A stretch of DNA of 64,000 bases, taken from Mycoplasmataceae bacterium UBA3729 (GTDB lineage: Bacteria > Bacillota_I > Bacilli_A > Mycoplasmatales > Mycoplasmoidaceae). The stretch is taken from positions 186,001 through 250,000 of the forward strand of contig DFHG01000009.1 in assembly GCA_002372615.1 (NCBI GenBank), read 5' to 3'. The notes beneath the pieces are model-generated. The model had not been told where the DNA came from, ran no database searches, and worked only from the letters and a program-made list of their open reading frames with translations. The first letter of the stretch is position 1. The number at the start of each line of letters is the position of its first letter. The position numbers and the translations under genes were made by a program. Shown here one piece after another: positions 32,188-44,631 of this stretch.

Positions 32188-33509
32188 TGGAAACAATTGT
32201 TGCTTTATCCACACCACCAGCAATAGCAGCTATACACATAATTCGTGTATCTGGTAATAAAACTTATCAATTGATCAACAAAATTACAAAACAAAAAATT
32301 AGTAAAGAAGGATACAAGATACAAAGAGCACAAATTGTTGATAATAATAAATTAATTGATGATGTATTATTAATGAAATTTGTTAGTCCTAATTCATATA
32401 CTGGTGAAGATCTTATTGAAATAAATTGCCATGGTAGTTTATTTATTGTTCAAGCAATTATTAATTTATTGATTAGTAAAGGTGCAAAATTAGCTGAACG
32501 TGGAGAATTTACTAAAAGAGCATTTTTAAACAACAAACTAAATTTAATTCAGGCAGAAAGTGTGAATTTACTTTGTAAAAGTAATTCTAATATTTCATTA
32601 AATATTGCCCATAAATGTATAGATAAAAAAACTTCAGAGAATTTTATTAAAATTTCATCTGAACTTTTCAAAATTATTGGTCATATGGAGATTGATATAG
32701 ATTATCCCGAATATAATGACACTCCAAAATTGACAAAAACACAAATTAAGGATCAACTTGTTTCTATTATTAAAAAATTGGAACAAATAATTGAAGAATC
32801 ATTATTAATTGTTCCTTTAGTTAATGGAATTAATGTTGCTATTGTCGGCAAACCTAATGTTGGTAAATCATCATTATTAAATGCAATTCTTAAAGAAGAA
32901 AAGGCTATAGTTTCATCAGTCCCAGGTACAACCAGAGATACTCTTCAATATAGTGCCAACATTGGAGATCTAAGGTACAATTTTATTGATACTGCTGGAA
33001 TCCATAAACCTAATAACAAAATTGAATCACTTGGTATTAGTCTTTCTAAAAAAACTATTAAAAAATCAAATTTAGTAATTTTTGTTGTTGATGGTAATAA
33101 ACCAATTACAAATGAAGATAAATCAATATTGAATTTATTGAGAAATAAAAAATATATTGTTGCTATAAATAAATGTGATAAATTTACAAAAAGTAAGGTA
33201 GATATTAAAGGAGTTAAAATTAGTGCAAAGAAAAACATAATTACTCCTTTAATAAATGAAATCATTAAAACTTCACAACAAATTGATTATTCTTCTACTT
33301 CAATTATTTTGCCAAGTACAAATAGCATTAATCAAGCTAAATATGCAGTAAAATTAATTAATATTTTTATAAAAAACATTAATCAACCAATAGATTTAAT
33401 CATCAACTATTTGCACGAAGCATATGAATTAGTTTTAGGAATTATTAATAAATCAAATAATATTAATTTCATTGATCAACTATTTGCTGATTTTTGTGTT
33501 GGTAAATAG
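32187..33509 (+). CDS. mnmE: tRNA modification GTPase MnmE
   Basis: MnmE, with MnmG, modifies the wobble uridine of several tRNAs. The 440-residue protein has the folate-binding N-terminal domain (ETIVALSTPPAIAAIHIIRV; YTGEDLIEINCHGS), a central G domain with GKPNVGKSSLLNAI and DTAGIHKP (about residues 221-275), and the invariant C-terminal FCVGK (family FCIGK). No TGA codons. It is last in the serS-tmk-holB-mnmE run. Confidence 0.96.
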   Translation: METIVALSTPPAIAAIHIIRVSGNKTYQLINKITKQKISKEGYKIQRAQIVDNNKLIDDVLLMKFVSPNSYTGEDLIEINCHGSLFIVQAIINLLISKGAKLAERGEFTKRAFLNNKLNLIQAESVNLLCKSNSNISLNIAHKCIDKKTSENFIKISSELFKIIGHMEIDIDYPEYNDTPKLTKTQIKDQLVSIIKKLEQIIEESLLIVPLVNGINVAIVGKPNVGKSSLLNAILKEEKAIVSSVPGTTRDTLQYSANIGDLRYNFIDTAGIHKPNNKIESLGISLSKKTIKKSNLVIFVVDGNKPITNEDKSILNLLRNKKYIVAINKCDKFTKSKVDIKGVKISAKKNIITPLINEIIKTSQQIDYSSTSIILPSTNSINQAKYAVKLINIFIKNINQPIDLIINYLHEAYELVLGIINKSNNINFIDQLFADFCVGK

Positions 33510-33510
33510 T

Positions 33511-33533
33511 TATACTTTTATAATAAAAGTATA
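33511..33533. promoter_or_regulatory. Perfect 23-bp palindrome over the alcohol dehydrogenase promoter
   Basis: Arms TATACTTTTAT and ATAAAAGTATA around one central A. It contains the only TATAAT (33519-33524) upstream of the iron alcohol dehydrogenase and ends on its start codon. It could be a repressor operator or a weak terminator for mnmE; there is no T-run after it. Confidence 0.45.
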
Positions 33534-34693
33534 TGACATGTGAATTTTATTTGAATACAAAATACTACTTTGGTAAGAATGTAGTTAATAATTACTTATC
33601 TAAAGAAATTAAAAATAGAAGATTTAAAAAAATCTTTTTACTTTATGGCGGCGGTTCAATTAAGAAAAATAGAATATATGATTCACTCATTAAATCATTT
33701 AAAAAAGCCAAGGTAGAATGAATTGAACATTTTGGAATTAAACCCAACCCTATTGATATTGATACATATAATGCAGCATTAAAAGGTAGAAAAAATAAAA
33801 TTGATTTAATTATTGCAGTTGGTGGAGGAAGTGTTATTGATGAAGCAAAAGTTGTTGCAGCATTAATAACTAATACACAATATAAATCATGCTGGGATTA
33901 TGTAAGAAATAGAGGGAAAATTATCACACATAAACCTATCCCAGTATTTTCAATTGTGACACTTGCTGCTACAGGAAGTGAAAATAATTATAATTCAGTG
34001 ATTACTAATAGTAAAACTAAAGATAAATGAGGCTTAGTAAATAGCGAAAGACCTATTATTTGTTTTGAGGATCCAACTTATACATACAGTGTAAATAAAT
34101 GACAGACTGGTTCTGGTGTATTTGATATTTTTTCACATTTATTAGAAAATTACTATTCAATTAATCAGCATTTTTCATGGACAAAACAATATATTATTGG
34201 TAATTTAAAAAATGTTTTGAAATATGCACCAATTGTTTTAAAACATCCAAATAATTATGAAGCTAGGGCAAATTTATTATGGACTTCTTCATTTTCATTA
34301 AATGGATTAAGTGCAATAAATACTGATGGTGGCGATTGGAAAGTACATGGATTAGAACATGCAATTAGTGGAAGATGAGATGTATCTCATGGTGCCGGAC
34401 TTGCTTTAATTACCCCAATATATATAAAATATATGGCAAAAAAATCTAAAAAATTCTATCAACTTTCATTAGAGTTGGCTAAAGAATTATTTAATGTTAA
34501 TACTATTCCAGCATATATTAAAAAAATAGAGCAATTTATTAAGTTATTAGGTATGCCAACCAAATATACTGACTTTAAACAAATTAATGAAATTACACCA
34601 AATGATTTAAATTGGCTGTCTAAAACTTTTGATAAAAATACACCAGGTTATCATAAATTAGGTGTTGATATTTATAAATTAATTAAAGTTTAA
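33533..34693 (+). CDS. Iron-containing alcohol dehydrogenase
   Basis: A 386-residue group III (iron-type) alcohol dehydrogenase, closest in pattern to NAD(P)H-dependent butanol dehydrogenases. The dinucleotide motif VGGGSVIDEAKVVAAL is at about residues 97-112. Metal ligands are in SGVFDIFSHLLENYYS, VHGLEHAISGRWDVSHGAGL. Several TGA Trp codons (33719, 34028, 34100, 34376) show adaptation to the host. TATAAT is placed for an almost leaderless mRNA. It would reduce an aldehyde to alcohol, backing up AdhE; the substrate is unknown. Confidence 0.9.
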
Positions 34694-34694
34694 A

Positions 34695-35261
34695 TTAGTC
34701 ATTATATTTAGACATAATTTTATCAAAAGTTACACCCTTAATAAAATCATCAATAATTGTACAAACTTTATTTATTGATGCAGATAATTTATCTATTTCT
34801 TCTTCATGGAATTTGCCAATTACATAATTAACCATATCTTGCTTATTTATTGGTCTGCCTATACCGATTCTAATTCTTTTAATATTTTCTGTTGCGAATT
34901 GGTCAATAATATTTTTTAAACCTTTTTGTCCATTTGCTCCGCCTTTAGGTTTAATATGAATTTTTCCAACATCAATATCAACATCATCACAAATGATTAA
35001 AATATCATCAACTGGAATTTTAAAAAAATTAGCTAAGGGAAATACAAATTGACCAGATAAGTTCATGTATGTATATGGTTTAGCAATAATAAATTCATTT
35101 CCATCATCATTAGTTGATTTCGTAAATCAACCATTGAATTTATTAGTAATTAGTGATAATCTATTTTTATTCAATCAATGATCAACACACATAAAACCAA
35201 CATTATGTCTTGTATTTTTATATGCTTCTGGGAAATTTCCTAATCCAACTATTAATTTCAT
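34695..35261 (-). CDS. pth: Peptidyl-tRNA hydrolase
   Basis: Pth releases peptides from prematurely dropped tRNAs. The 188-residue protein begins [20 protein letters not shown], containing the conserved Asn and catalytic His, then [10 protein letters not shown] and the [16 protein letters not shown] strand with its Asp and [11 protein letters not shown]. Two Trp codons near the start are TGA, so the true start is 65 residues upstream of the longest standard-code frame. It converges with the alcohol dehydrogenase gene one base apart. Confidence 0.95.
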
Positions 35262-35278
35262 TATGATTTAAATTATTC

Positions 35279-35941
35279 TTATTGATTTTTTTGATGTATT
35301 TTGTGTTTATTAATTATTTTCTCTTTTGCTTTAGTTGGTAAATAATACCAAATAAAAATAAAAGTACAAATTAATAATACAAAAATATTCTCAATTAAAA
35401 TAACAATTCCTCCTGCAGTAAAAGTTAATTTATTATTTTTCAAATACATTACTCAATTCATGACAAAAGTATCACTAATATATTCAGGTTTACAACAAGA
35501 AAAAATAAATAAAATTAATTCAGCAAGAAATAAAATTAATGTTATGTGTAAAACATAACTTTGGTTAATTTTAATTTTTAACACATAATACATAATGATG
35601 TAAATAATGGTAAAAGTTAAAAACAATATTGATGCAATTAAACACATTGTACCAAACATTGAAATTTTTCAACTTGTTCCATTAGTTGTTTGTCATCATC
35701 CAATGATGTAATTTGATCAATCAACAATTTTTCCAGAAAAAAAAGTAACAATATTCAATAAAATTATTACAAATGCAAAACAAAAGTTAATTCATATTAA
35801 TACTTTAAATGCAATGTAAAATTTTTTCTTAGTTGCATCTTTTTTTGCTCTTTCAGCTACATTAATATCTTTGGGTTTATTAACTTGATTTGTATGAATT
35901 GAATTTGTTTTATGAGAAAAATTATTTTGATTTTCTACCAT
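35279..35941 (-). CDS. Hypothetical four-helix membrane protein
   Basis: Unrecognised 220-residue protein. A hydrophilic N-terminus of about 45 residues (VENQNNFSHKTNSIHTNQ...) is followed by four hydrophobic segments (starting FYIAFKVLIWINFCFAFVII; SMFGTMCLIASILFLTF; VLHITLILFLAELILFIF; TFTAGGIVILIENIFVLLI) and a short basic tail. Seven Trp codons are TGA. The start overlaps the adhE stop by 20 bases, so it is co-transcribed with adhE; a functional link is not established. Confidence 0.7.
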
Positions 35942-38549
35942 CAGCATCTTTTCTCTCTAAACTATTAATTTTATTTCCATAATGAGCATCAATGAATAAT
36001 TGTTTTAATTCACTAACTCTTGGTAAACGAGGGTTTGCACTTGTACATTGGTCATCAAATGCTTCAGTTGCCATATCATCTAAGATTTTTTCAAATTCTA
36101 CATCTTTAACACCATAATCATGAGTTGATGGTCATAATTTTACTGATTTAAATAAATCTTGAATAGCTTTAATTAAGTTGTCAACTTTTTGTGCTTCATT
36201 TTTACCTTTGATATTTAGTATATCAGCAATTTCACAATATCTTTGTCTTGTGTTATTAGTTTTAAATTGTGGTCAATACATTTGTTTTTCATTTTCAAAT
36301 TTTGTAGCATTATAGTACATTACATATGGTAAATAAATAGCATTAGCTGCCCCATGCATTACTCCAAAATGCCCTCCAACTTTATGAGATAATGAATGAA
36401 CAACTCCTAGATAAGCATTACCGAATGCTAATCCAGCAATAGTTGCTGCATGTGCTATTGCTTCTCTTGCTTCAACATCAGTTGTACCATGCTCATAAGC
36501 TCGCTTTAAATATTTGAAAATCAATCTAATACCTTCTAATGAATAAGGACGAGTGAATTCAGTAGCAAGCACAGATACATATGATTCAACACAATGGCTT
36601 AAAGCATCAGCTGCTGTAATGGCAGTCATTCTTTGTGGTAAACTCATCATAAATTGTGCATCAACTATAGCAATATTAGGTACTAATGCATAATCAGCTA
36701 AAGAATATTTAATATGAGTTTTTTCATCAGTAATAATTGCAAAAGGAGTAACTTCACTACCTGTACCTGAAGTTGTAGGAATACATACTAATTTAACTTT
36801 TTTAGGTGTTGGGAATTTAACTATTCGTTTACGAATATCTAAAAATCTAACTGCTAAATCTTCAAATTTAACATCAGGATATTCATTATAGAATCACATC
36901 ATTTTAGCAGCATCTAAACTACTACCACCACCAAATGCAATAATTGCATCAGGATTAAATGTTTTAATTTGTGCTGCCCCTTTATAAGTTGTTGCACATG
37001 AAGGGTTAGGTTCAACATCAGTAAATACTTTTATTTTCATTCCAAAAGATTCAAGAATTTTTGATATTTTACTACCAAATGTATCTCAAATAAAATGATC
37101 AGAGACAATAAATACTCGTTTTACATTATCATCTCTTAAATCTTTCAATCCCTCTTCAATACAACCATATTTAAAATAAACTTTACTTGGAATTTGCATT
37201 CACATCATATTTTCTCTTCTCATAGCTACTTGTTTTATATCAATTAAATGTTCAGGACTAATGTTCTGACTAATACTATTTCCTCCTACAGAACCACATC
37301 CAATAGTCAATGTTGGTAATAATTTAAAATTATAAAAATCACCTACACCTCCTAGTGAAGATGGTGAATTAATTACTAGTCTACCAGTATTGGCAGATGC
37401 ACAAAATTTATCAATTTTGTCTTTTTGAGCAATTTCATCAACAAATAATGATGATGTATGCCCTGGACCAAGTTTCAATAATTCTTTCTGAATTTTCAAA
37501 GCTTCATCAAAATCTTTAGCATGATAAATGGCTACCATATCAGTTAATTTTTCATGAGCTAATACATATTCATAGTTAGTAGATTTTGCTTCAACTACTA
37601 ACATTTTTGCTCATTTAGGTACTTTAATATTGAATATTTTTCCTAAATTTTGAGCATTTTGACCCACAATTTCAGCATTTAATACACCAAATTTACCTGG
37701 TACAAACATTTTATTTGCTATTTTCTTGATATCACTTGCATTAGAGATAATATATGCTTGTTGATTAGTAAATTCATCAATAACTTTTTGATAAATATTA
37801 TTTAATGCAATAACTGAATTTTCAGTTGCACAAACCACACCATTATCAAATGTATTTGATTGAATTATTGATGCTACTGCCATAGGTATATTAGCAGAAT
37901 CATCAATAATAGCTGGACAATTACCTGGGCCAACACCGATTGCTGGTTTGCCAGAACTATAAGCTGCTTTAACTAAACTTCCTCCACCAGTAGCTAAAAT
38001 CAAATCTGATTCACGCATTAATTCATTTGTGTCATCAATAGAAGATTTTGGTGGTAATCAAGCAATAATATCTTTTGGTGCACCAGCATCAACTGCTGCT
38101 TTTAAAATAATTTTAGCAGCTTCAACTGTACATTTATATGCTCTTGGATGTGGTGAAAAAATAATTGCATTTCTTGTTTTTAAAGCTATTAAAGCTTTAA
38201 AAATTACTGTTGAAGTAGGATTTGTTGTAGGAATAATTGCTGATATTACTCCTTTAGGAACATATATTTTTCGATAACCTGCCGCAAAATCTTCTTCAAT
38301 TACTCCACAAGTTTTCATCAATTTGTACTTATTATAAATGTATTCAGCAGCAAAATTATTTTTAATAATTTTGTCTTCCAATACTCCCATACCTGTTTCT
38401 TTTATTGCCATTTCGGCTAAAGGAATTCGATTAGCATTAGCAACTTTGGCAGCCATATAAAATATACGGTCGACCTCTTTTTGTGTATAATTAGCAAATT
38501 TTTCTTGAGCCTCTCGAACTTTCTTGATAATCTCTTTTATTTTACTCAT
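35922..38549 (-). CDS. adhE: Bifunctional acetaldehyde-CoA/alcohol dehydrogenase
   Basis: AdhE reduces acetyl-CoA to acetaldehyde and then ethanol, consuming two NADH. The 875-residue protein is full length (E. coli 891). The aldehyde dehydrogenase half (1-440) has IGVGPGNCPAIIDDSAN and catalytic Cys240 in FDNGVVCATENS. The iron alcohol dehydrogenase half has FGGGSSLDAAK, TTSGTGSEVTPFAI, and metal ligands in DALSHCVESYV and HSLSHKVGGHFGVMHG. All seven Trp codons are TGA. Fermentative ethanol production is thus encoded. Confidence 0.97.
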
Positions 38550-38857
38550 ATTTTCTACAATATATAAATTTTATAATAAAAATTATAAAATTATAAGATA
38601 TAAATTCATTTCTATTAATTTTAAGTAAACATCTTGACTTTAGTAAAGAAATAGTGAAAAACTATATAGAAATCAATTTATAATAGTTTAAAACAATTCA
38701 ATAAAAAATGAGATCCAAAATGTAGACAATTTTAACAAGATCATACGGATCATAAATTTAAATTTTGGTGAAATTATAAAGTAAACTTAAAGTGTCCAAA
38801 TAAATTAGATATAGTATATAATATTTATATATCAAAATTATTAGGGCATAATAGCGT
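38550..38857. other. Divergent intergenic region between adhE and lipoprotein A
   Basis: 308 bases with no gene. It holds the promoter of lipoprotein A (below). Just upstream of adhE there is a perfect 11-bp inverted repeat, AATTTTATAAT/ATTATAAAATT with an AAAA loop, at 38567-38592. A TTGACT at 38634-38639 has no well-placed -10 box. Nothing else is recognised. Confidence 0.6.
38817..38822 (+). promoter_or_regulatory. -10 box of lipoprotein A
   Basis: TATAAT within TAGTATATAATATTT, 35 bases before ATG 38858, predicts a leader of roughly 28 bases. No convincing -35 box or Shine-Dalgarno is seen. Confidence 0.45.
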
Positions 38858-41218
38858 ATGAATAAGAAATTTAAAATATTACTTTTAACATCAAGTGCTT
38901 TAATTGCTAATACAGCAGTAGCAAGTGGATTAACATCATGTTCTTCTAAAAATGTTATTGAGGATATTGGAGGACTTGATAAGAAATATGGTATCACCAT
39001 GGCAACATACAACCGTATGGAAAGTGACTTTAATGATTTGTATGAAACTCAACAAAGTATTAATAAAGATAAAGGATTAATCTCTGAACAAGAATATCAA
39101 GTAAATTTATTAAATTTTAATTCTAAATTAAATTCCTTTCATGCTACTTTATTTAGTAAAGATAACAAATCTTTAAGCTACACAATTAAAACAAATGCTT
39201 TAAAAGACTTTGCTAATAACAACTATGGAATCAAACTTACAAGAATAACAAATATTAATTTGGATGATGAATTAGCACAAATTGGGTCATCAATGTTGAG
39301 TACATTATTAGTTTATATGGAAGAATATAAAATTTCCTCTGAAAAGGCATCAGAATTACTACAACAAGCTCAAGAAAAATTTCAGCAATATAAAGAAGAT
39401 GCTATTAAAAATATTGGTAAAACTGATGTTGTTGCTATTATTGAGTACGTACAAAAAAATATGGTTAATTGCTTTTCAGATATTTGTGAAGAACTTGATG
39501 CAATTATTACACAACAACAATTACAAAATTTCTTAAGTGATTATCAAATTAGTGTAGAAGAAAATCTTAATAAGAATTATTATTGGGATAATCTATGTGA
39601 TAAATACATAGAAGGTAATAAAGAAATAGAATTAAACGATTTTAATGCACTCTTTGATATTACATCAAAAGTTGGTCCATTAAAAGGTGGCGCTGATTCA
39701 TTACGAAAAGATTTATATAGTGATATAATTCCAGGATACACATTAATACCAATTTTACATCAAATGAATAGTGATCCATATGAAAATAAATATTCAATTG
39801 ATGTAGATTACACACTTATAAAAAATAATTATCTTAATAACAATGATGCTGCTAAACTCACTGCTCATTCTGCAGGATTAAAAAATCAAACAATATATTC
39901 AAATGATAGTGTTTCTGTGCTTGATATTAATGAAAGTAATGGTGAAAGAGAATATATTAATTATGAATTACCAATAACTAAAGAATTTGAAGAGCAACAA
40001 ATTTTTAACACTTACTTTGATAATTCAGAATTTGAATTTACATGAAGTAATAGTGAAGATTATGGAATTGATAATTTCTGAGTCACTGTTGAAGATAATG
40101 CTAAAGATACTTTAAACAAACAAGCATTAGCAAATACTGGTATGATGATTAATGGCTACTTACTTTCTGATTTAATTGAAGAAGCAAATAGTGAAGAAGA
40201 TACTAATTTACTACAAGACAAAAAACAACAAGCTATTAATCTTGTTAAAAACACTGATTTTAATTTGGAATGCAGTTGTATTGATAATAACGAACCTAAT
40301 AATAAAATAGAAATTTATAATTTTTACATAAATTATATTCATCACACTTCAACTACTGATGAATATTCATTTATTGCACCAGCATCATTAATAGAAGTTG
40401 TTGATAATCAAATAAATGAAAAATCTGGAGTAATTAATCGAAAATCTAATAAATTGTATTACACCATCAAAAATAATTATGATTTTATTAACAAAGAAAT
40501 TAATTCAAAAGATGAATTGATTAAAAATGCTGAGAATGTACTTGATACTTTAGAAACATATAATCATATATTGATAATTATTGGAGCAGTTGTAGCCGCA
40601 ACTATTTTTGCGTTTATTGTATCAGTATTTGTATTTGTTAGTCATAATACAGTTAGACTTAGATCTGCAATTAAAATATATCTTGGAATTGCTATACTTG
40701 TGATAGCTGCTGTAATTACTTCTTATAATTTAATAGTTGTGAATGATGTGGATGCAGACAACTCATTTTTAAAAAGAGTTGGTTCAAATGGTAATTGTAA
40801 CCTTTTAACAAATATAAAAAAAGATAAGCAAATTATTGAAAATAAACAAAATTTTGATAATTTGAGTCTTAAAGAAACAAAACAAATCAAAATATATTAT
40901 GAAACTGGATTTTTAAAACCAAATGTTGACAAAAATGGTAATGAAATAAAAAGCGACTGAGATAGTTATTTAGGTGATACAAATGAAATAAAACAATTAC
41001 AAGAAAACATTGAAAGAGATATTACATTAATGATAATAATGTTTTCTCTCCTTGGTTTTTTAATTGTAATGTTTACTTTATTTACTGTCATTTGTGGTTT
41101 AGGATCAAAATTTAATGAATATGCAGGTAATGATGGTCAAGCACAATTGAACATACAAGGCCATAGAATTACTGGCTTTTTCTGAGCAGTAGCTGCTAAG
41201 TTATTTTGTAAGAGATAA
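38858..41218 (+). CDS. Large lipoprotein A with three C-terminal membrane helices
   Basis: A 786-residue protein of no family I recognise. It begins with a lipoprotein signal (MNKKFKILLLTSSALIANTA, lipobox LTSC with Cys28). A long mostly helical region to about residue 560 follows, then helices at about 571-594, 605-628 and 722-750, with a polar loop of about 90 residues between the second and third. A lipid anchor at one end and a membrane bundle at the other is unusual. Four in-frame TGA Trp codons. A decayed paralogue lies inverted at 48570-50973 and shares the first 69 bases exactly. Likely surface-exposed; function unknown. Confidence 0.8.
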
Positions 41219-41309
41219 ATCAATATTTTTGTGTTTTAGTTTATTGCTAGCTATTTAAATGTAAAGTATTTATATTTAGTTAAAGATATTACAAAAATAA
41301 ATATGTTAG

Positions 41310-41315
41310 TATAAT
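41310..41315 (+). promoter_or_regulatory. -10 box of tyrS
   Basis: TATAAT (in GTTAGTATAATAG) lies 17 bases before ATG 41333. The short upstream space has no T-box leader. Confidence 0.5.
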
Positions 41316-41332
41316 AGTAAAATTATTAACAT

Positions 41333-42574
41333 ATGGATATTATTTTAGAATTAAAGGCACGTAATGTTATAAATAACATTACCAATGATGACAAGGCTAA
41401 ACTTTTTTCTAAATCAAAAAATGTTGGTGTTTATTGTGGTTTTGATCCAAGTTTTAAATCTTTGCATTTAGGTAATTATTTGATGTTAATTACTCTTAAA
41501 AGATTTGCCAATGCAGGTTATAAGGTTGTACCACTAGTAGGCGGTGCAACTGGTCAGATAGGTGACCCATCTGGTAAATTAGCTGAACGTAAATTATTGG
41601 GAATAAATGTTATTCAAAACAACATTAATGAAATTAATAAACAAATAAAAGCAATTGTTGGTACTAATTGTATCAATAACATGGATTTTTATAAGAATAT
41701 GAATATTTTTGATTTTTTGCGAGAAGTTGGAAAAGAAATCAATGTTAATTATTTATTAGAAAAAGAAATTATTGCTAAAAGATTAGAAGTTGGTATTAGT
41801 TATGCTGAATTTTCTTATACATTAATTCAAGCTTTTGATTTTTATTGCTTATACAAAGATTATGGTGTTGTTTTACAAATCGGCGGGAGTGATCAATGAG
41901 GTAATATCACAACCGGAATAGAATTTATTAGAAAAAAAACTAATGATAAAAGTAATGTATTTGGCATTACTCTTAATCTATTAACAAAGAGCGATGGGAC
42001 CAAATTTGGTAAATCAGAAAAAGGTGCAATATTTCTTAATAAAGAGCTCACTTCTCCATATATAATGTATCAATTTTTAATAAATCAAACAGATAACGAT
42101 GTTAAAAAGCTTCTATTAAGTTTAACATTTTTATCAATTAATGAAATTGATAAGATTATGGAAAAACATAATGAAAATAAATCTATTCGTTATGCACAAA
42201 CTATACTTGCAAAATCTATTGTAAGTGATATTCATGGTAAACGAATTTGTGAAAAATGTGAACAAATTTCTAAATTATTTTTTGCTAATGATTTAAGCAA
42301 ACTAAATGCTAATGATTTATTAATGGTATTGAATGACATGCCAACAACTAATATAGATACTGAATCTATTAATATTTTAGATTTATTAATTAAATCTAAT
42401 ATCTGTACTTCAAAATCTCAAGCTAGACAATTAGTAATGAGTAAATCAATTTATATAAATAATAAACTAGTTGATGATATTAATATTAATATTAATAAAA
42501 AAGAAGCAATAAATAATAAATTTTCTTATATTTGTAAAGGTAAAAAAAATTATTTTTTAATTAATTGGAAATAG
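41333..42574 (+). CDS. tyrS: Tyrosyl-tRNA synthetase
   Basis: TyrRS of 413 residues. Class I signatures: YCGFDPSFKSLHLGNYL (HIGH-type motif as HLGN) at about 34-50, GGATGQIGDPSGK, the tyrosine-binding QIGGSDQWGN (Trp is TGA) and the KFGKSEKG (KMSKS-type) loop at about 223. A C-terminal S4-like domain ends the protein (LIKSNICTSKSQARQLVMSKS). It is followed 5 bases later by ffh. Confidence 0.96.
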
Positions 42575-42579
42575 CTATT

Positions 42580-43920
42580 ATGGGCATAAAATCATTTATT
42601 TCCTCAATTGTCGCTAGGAGCATGGCTAAAAAACTTAATAGTTCTACTATTAAGGAAGAAGATATAACTGAACTTTTAAAACAAATTAGAATTAGTTTAT
42701 TAGATGCCGATGTAAATTTAATTGTAGTTAAAGATCTAATTAAAAATATTAGAACAAAATCAGTAGGACAAATGATTCCTCATGGAATAGATTGTCAACA
42801 GTTCATGTTAACCATTATCAAACAAGAATTAGTTACTATCCTTGGCACAAATAATGTACCAATTAAATACGATGGTTCACCATCAATTATAATGATGGTA
42901 GGTTTGCAAGGTTCTGGTAAAACAACTACAGCTGCTAAAATTGCCAATTTTGCCAAAACAAAATTAAATAAGAAACCATTATTAGTTGCACTTGATATTT
43001 ATCGACCAGCAGCAATAGACCAACTTAGAACATTAGCTAAACAAATCGATGTAGATTTTTTTGACAAAGGTGCACAAAAGCCAAATATTACTGCCATGGA
43101 AGCATTAGAAATAGCTAAAACTAATGGAAATAATTTAATTATTCTTGATACTGCTGGTAGATTACAAACAAATGAAGAATTAATGAATGAACTCGATGAC
43201 ATTAAACATATCACTCATCCTGATGAAATATTATTAGTTGTTGATGCGATGTCTGGACAAGATATGATTAATGTAGCACAAGAATTCAATAAAAAATTGG
43301 ATTTAACTGGTTTTGTAATAACAAAACTTGATTCAGATGCAAGAGCAGGTGTAATTTTATCTATTTCATATATGCTAAAATTACCAATCAAATTAACTGG
43401 TACTGGTGAAAGAATAGGTTCATTAGATGTTTTTTATCCAGAGAGAATAGCTAATAGAATTATTGGATTTGGAGATATTATTACTTTAGCGGAAAAAGCT
43501 AGTGAAGTAGTTGATTCTTCAACTACTAAAAAATCATTGACTAGAATGTTTGCAGGTAACATGAGTTTAGAAGATTTATTAATTATGACACAACAAATTG
43601 AAAAACTTGGTTCTTTAGGATCAATAGTTAAAATGTTACCTAATATTAGACAAATTCAAGAATCTAATATTGAATTAGTTGAAGAGAAAATTAAAATTTG
43701 AACAATTTTAATGAACTCGATGACTGCAAAAGAAAGAAAAAATCCGAATCTTTTTAAAAAGTATCCATCACGTCGCGAACGTGTAATAAAAGGTTCTGGT
43801 AGAAAACCAGAAGAATTTAATAAATTAATAAATGACTGAAAAAAATTTAAGGAGCAAATGGAAAATATTGGTAATGATCTTAAAAAAGGCAAGAATCCTT
43901 TTGCAAACTTTTTGAAATAG
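42580..43920 (+). CDS. ffh: Signal recognition particle protein Ffh
   Basis: Ffh binds 4.5S RNA and signal sequences and delivers ribosomes to the membrane. The 446-residue product has an N domain, the G domain with GLQGSGKTTTAAKIANFAK (about 108-126), DIYRPAAIDQL, DTAGRLQ and TKLDSDARAG, and a Met-rich M domain (MFAGNMSLEDLLIMTQQIEK...). Two TGA Trp codons occur in the M domain (43699, 43837). ATG 42580 is preferred to ATG 42565, which lies inside tyrS. Confidence 0.96.
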
Positions 43921-43982
43921 TTTTTATTATTGAGCTAATATATAATAATATACAACTTATTATTTTTTGAAGGGAAAAACAA

Positions 43983-44624
43983 ATGAATAAATTAAATTCA
44001 AAAATAAAAATGTTAAAAAAATTAGATTACACAAAAATCTATGAAATTAATAAACTTTATGCAGATAAAAATACTTTGGAAATGCATCAACAAAAATTAA
44101 AAGAAATATTAAAAAATCCTACTAAAGAAGATTTAGATAAACAAGTTTTTAATCTTGTTGTTAAAGATAATTCAATCAATGTAATTCTTCAAGATATTAT
44201 TACAAATTCATTTGAATTTGAAATTGATAATAAAGACATAGAAGATTATAAAACAAGAATTATTGCTAATATGCAAAAAGCATATAATCAAAATAAAAAT
44301 GAAAATCTTTTAAAACAAATTAATGATGTTAACTTTATTAACAATTTGACAAATTCATCTATTAAACATGATTTAGTTTTTTCTAAATTAGGTGAATTAT
44401 GAGATATTGAAGTAACTGACCAAGAAGTTAAAAATGCTCTTGATATCTACTATAAAAAAACTAATTTATCTATTAGAGATTACATTAATGATAAAGAAAA
44501 ATTCGATGCCATTAGAATGATAATTTTTAATGAAAAAATTAATAATGAATTAATTCATCGTTTCCATATTAAATTAAATTTACCTAAACCAAATAATCCT
44601 GAAGCTCAAGAAAAGAAGAATTAA
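43983..44624 (+). CDS. Hypothetical protein resembling the trigger factor C-terminal domain
   Basis: 213 residues, all helical and highly charged, no membrane segment. The pattern IEVTDQEVKNALDIYYKK followed by DYINDKEKFDAIRMIIFNEK resembles the end of trigger factor (chaperone) proteins, but the ribosome-binding and PPIase domains are absent. It might be a reduced chaperone or just a helical look-alike. One TGA at 44401-44403. It has GAAGGG 8 bases before the ATG and its own TATAAT at about 43940. Confidence 0.5.
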
Positions 44625-44631
44625 TTATTTA

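Noticed and set aside
33533..38549. Split or degenerate adhE and alcohol dehydrogenase genes
   Set aside because: The apparent breaks are all in-frame TGA codons at positions where the families have Trp or an aromatic residue, so both genes are intact in code 4.
38567..38592. Perfect 11-bp AT inverted repeat upstream of adhE as an operator
   Set aside because: It is composed only of A and T; palindromes of this size are expected about once per window of such composition, so no role is claimed.
41219..41332. T-box leader before tyrS
   Set aside because: Only about 114 bases, no specifier hairpin and no antiterminator sequence.
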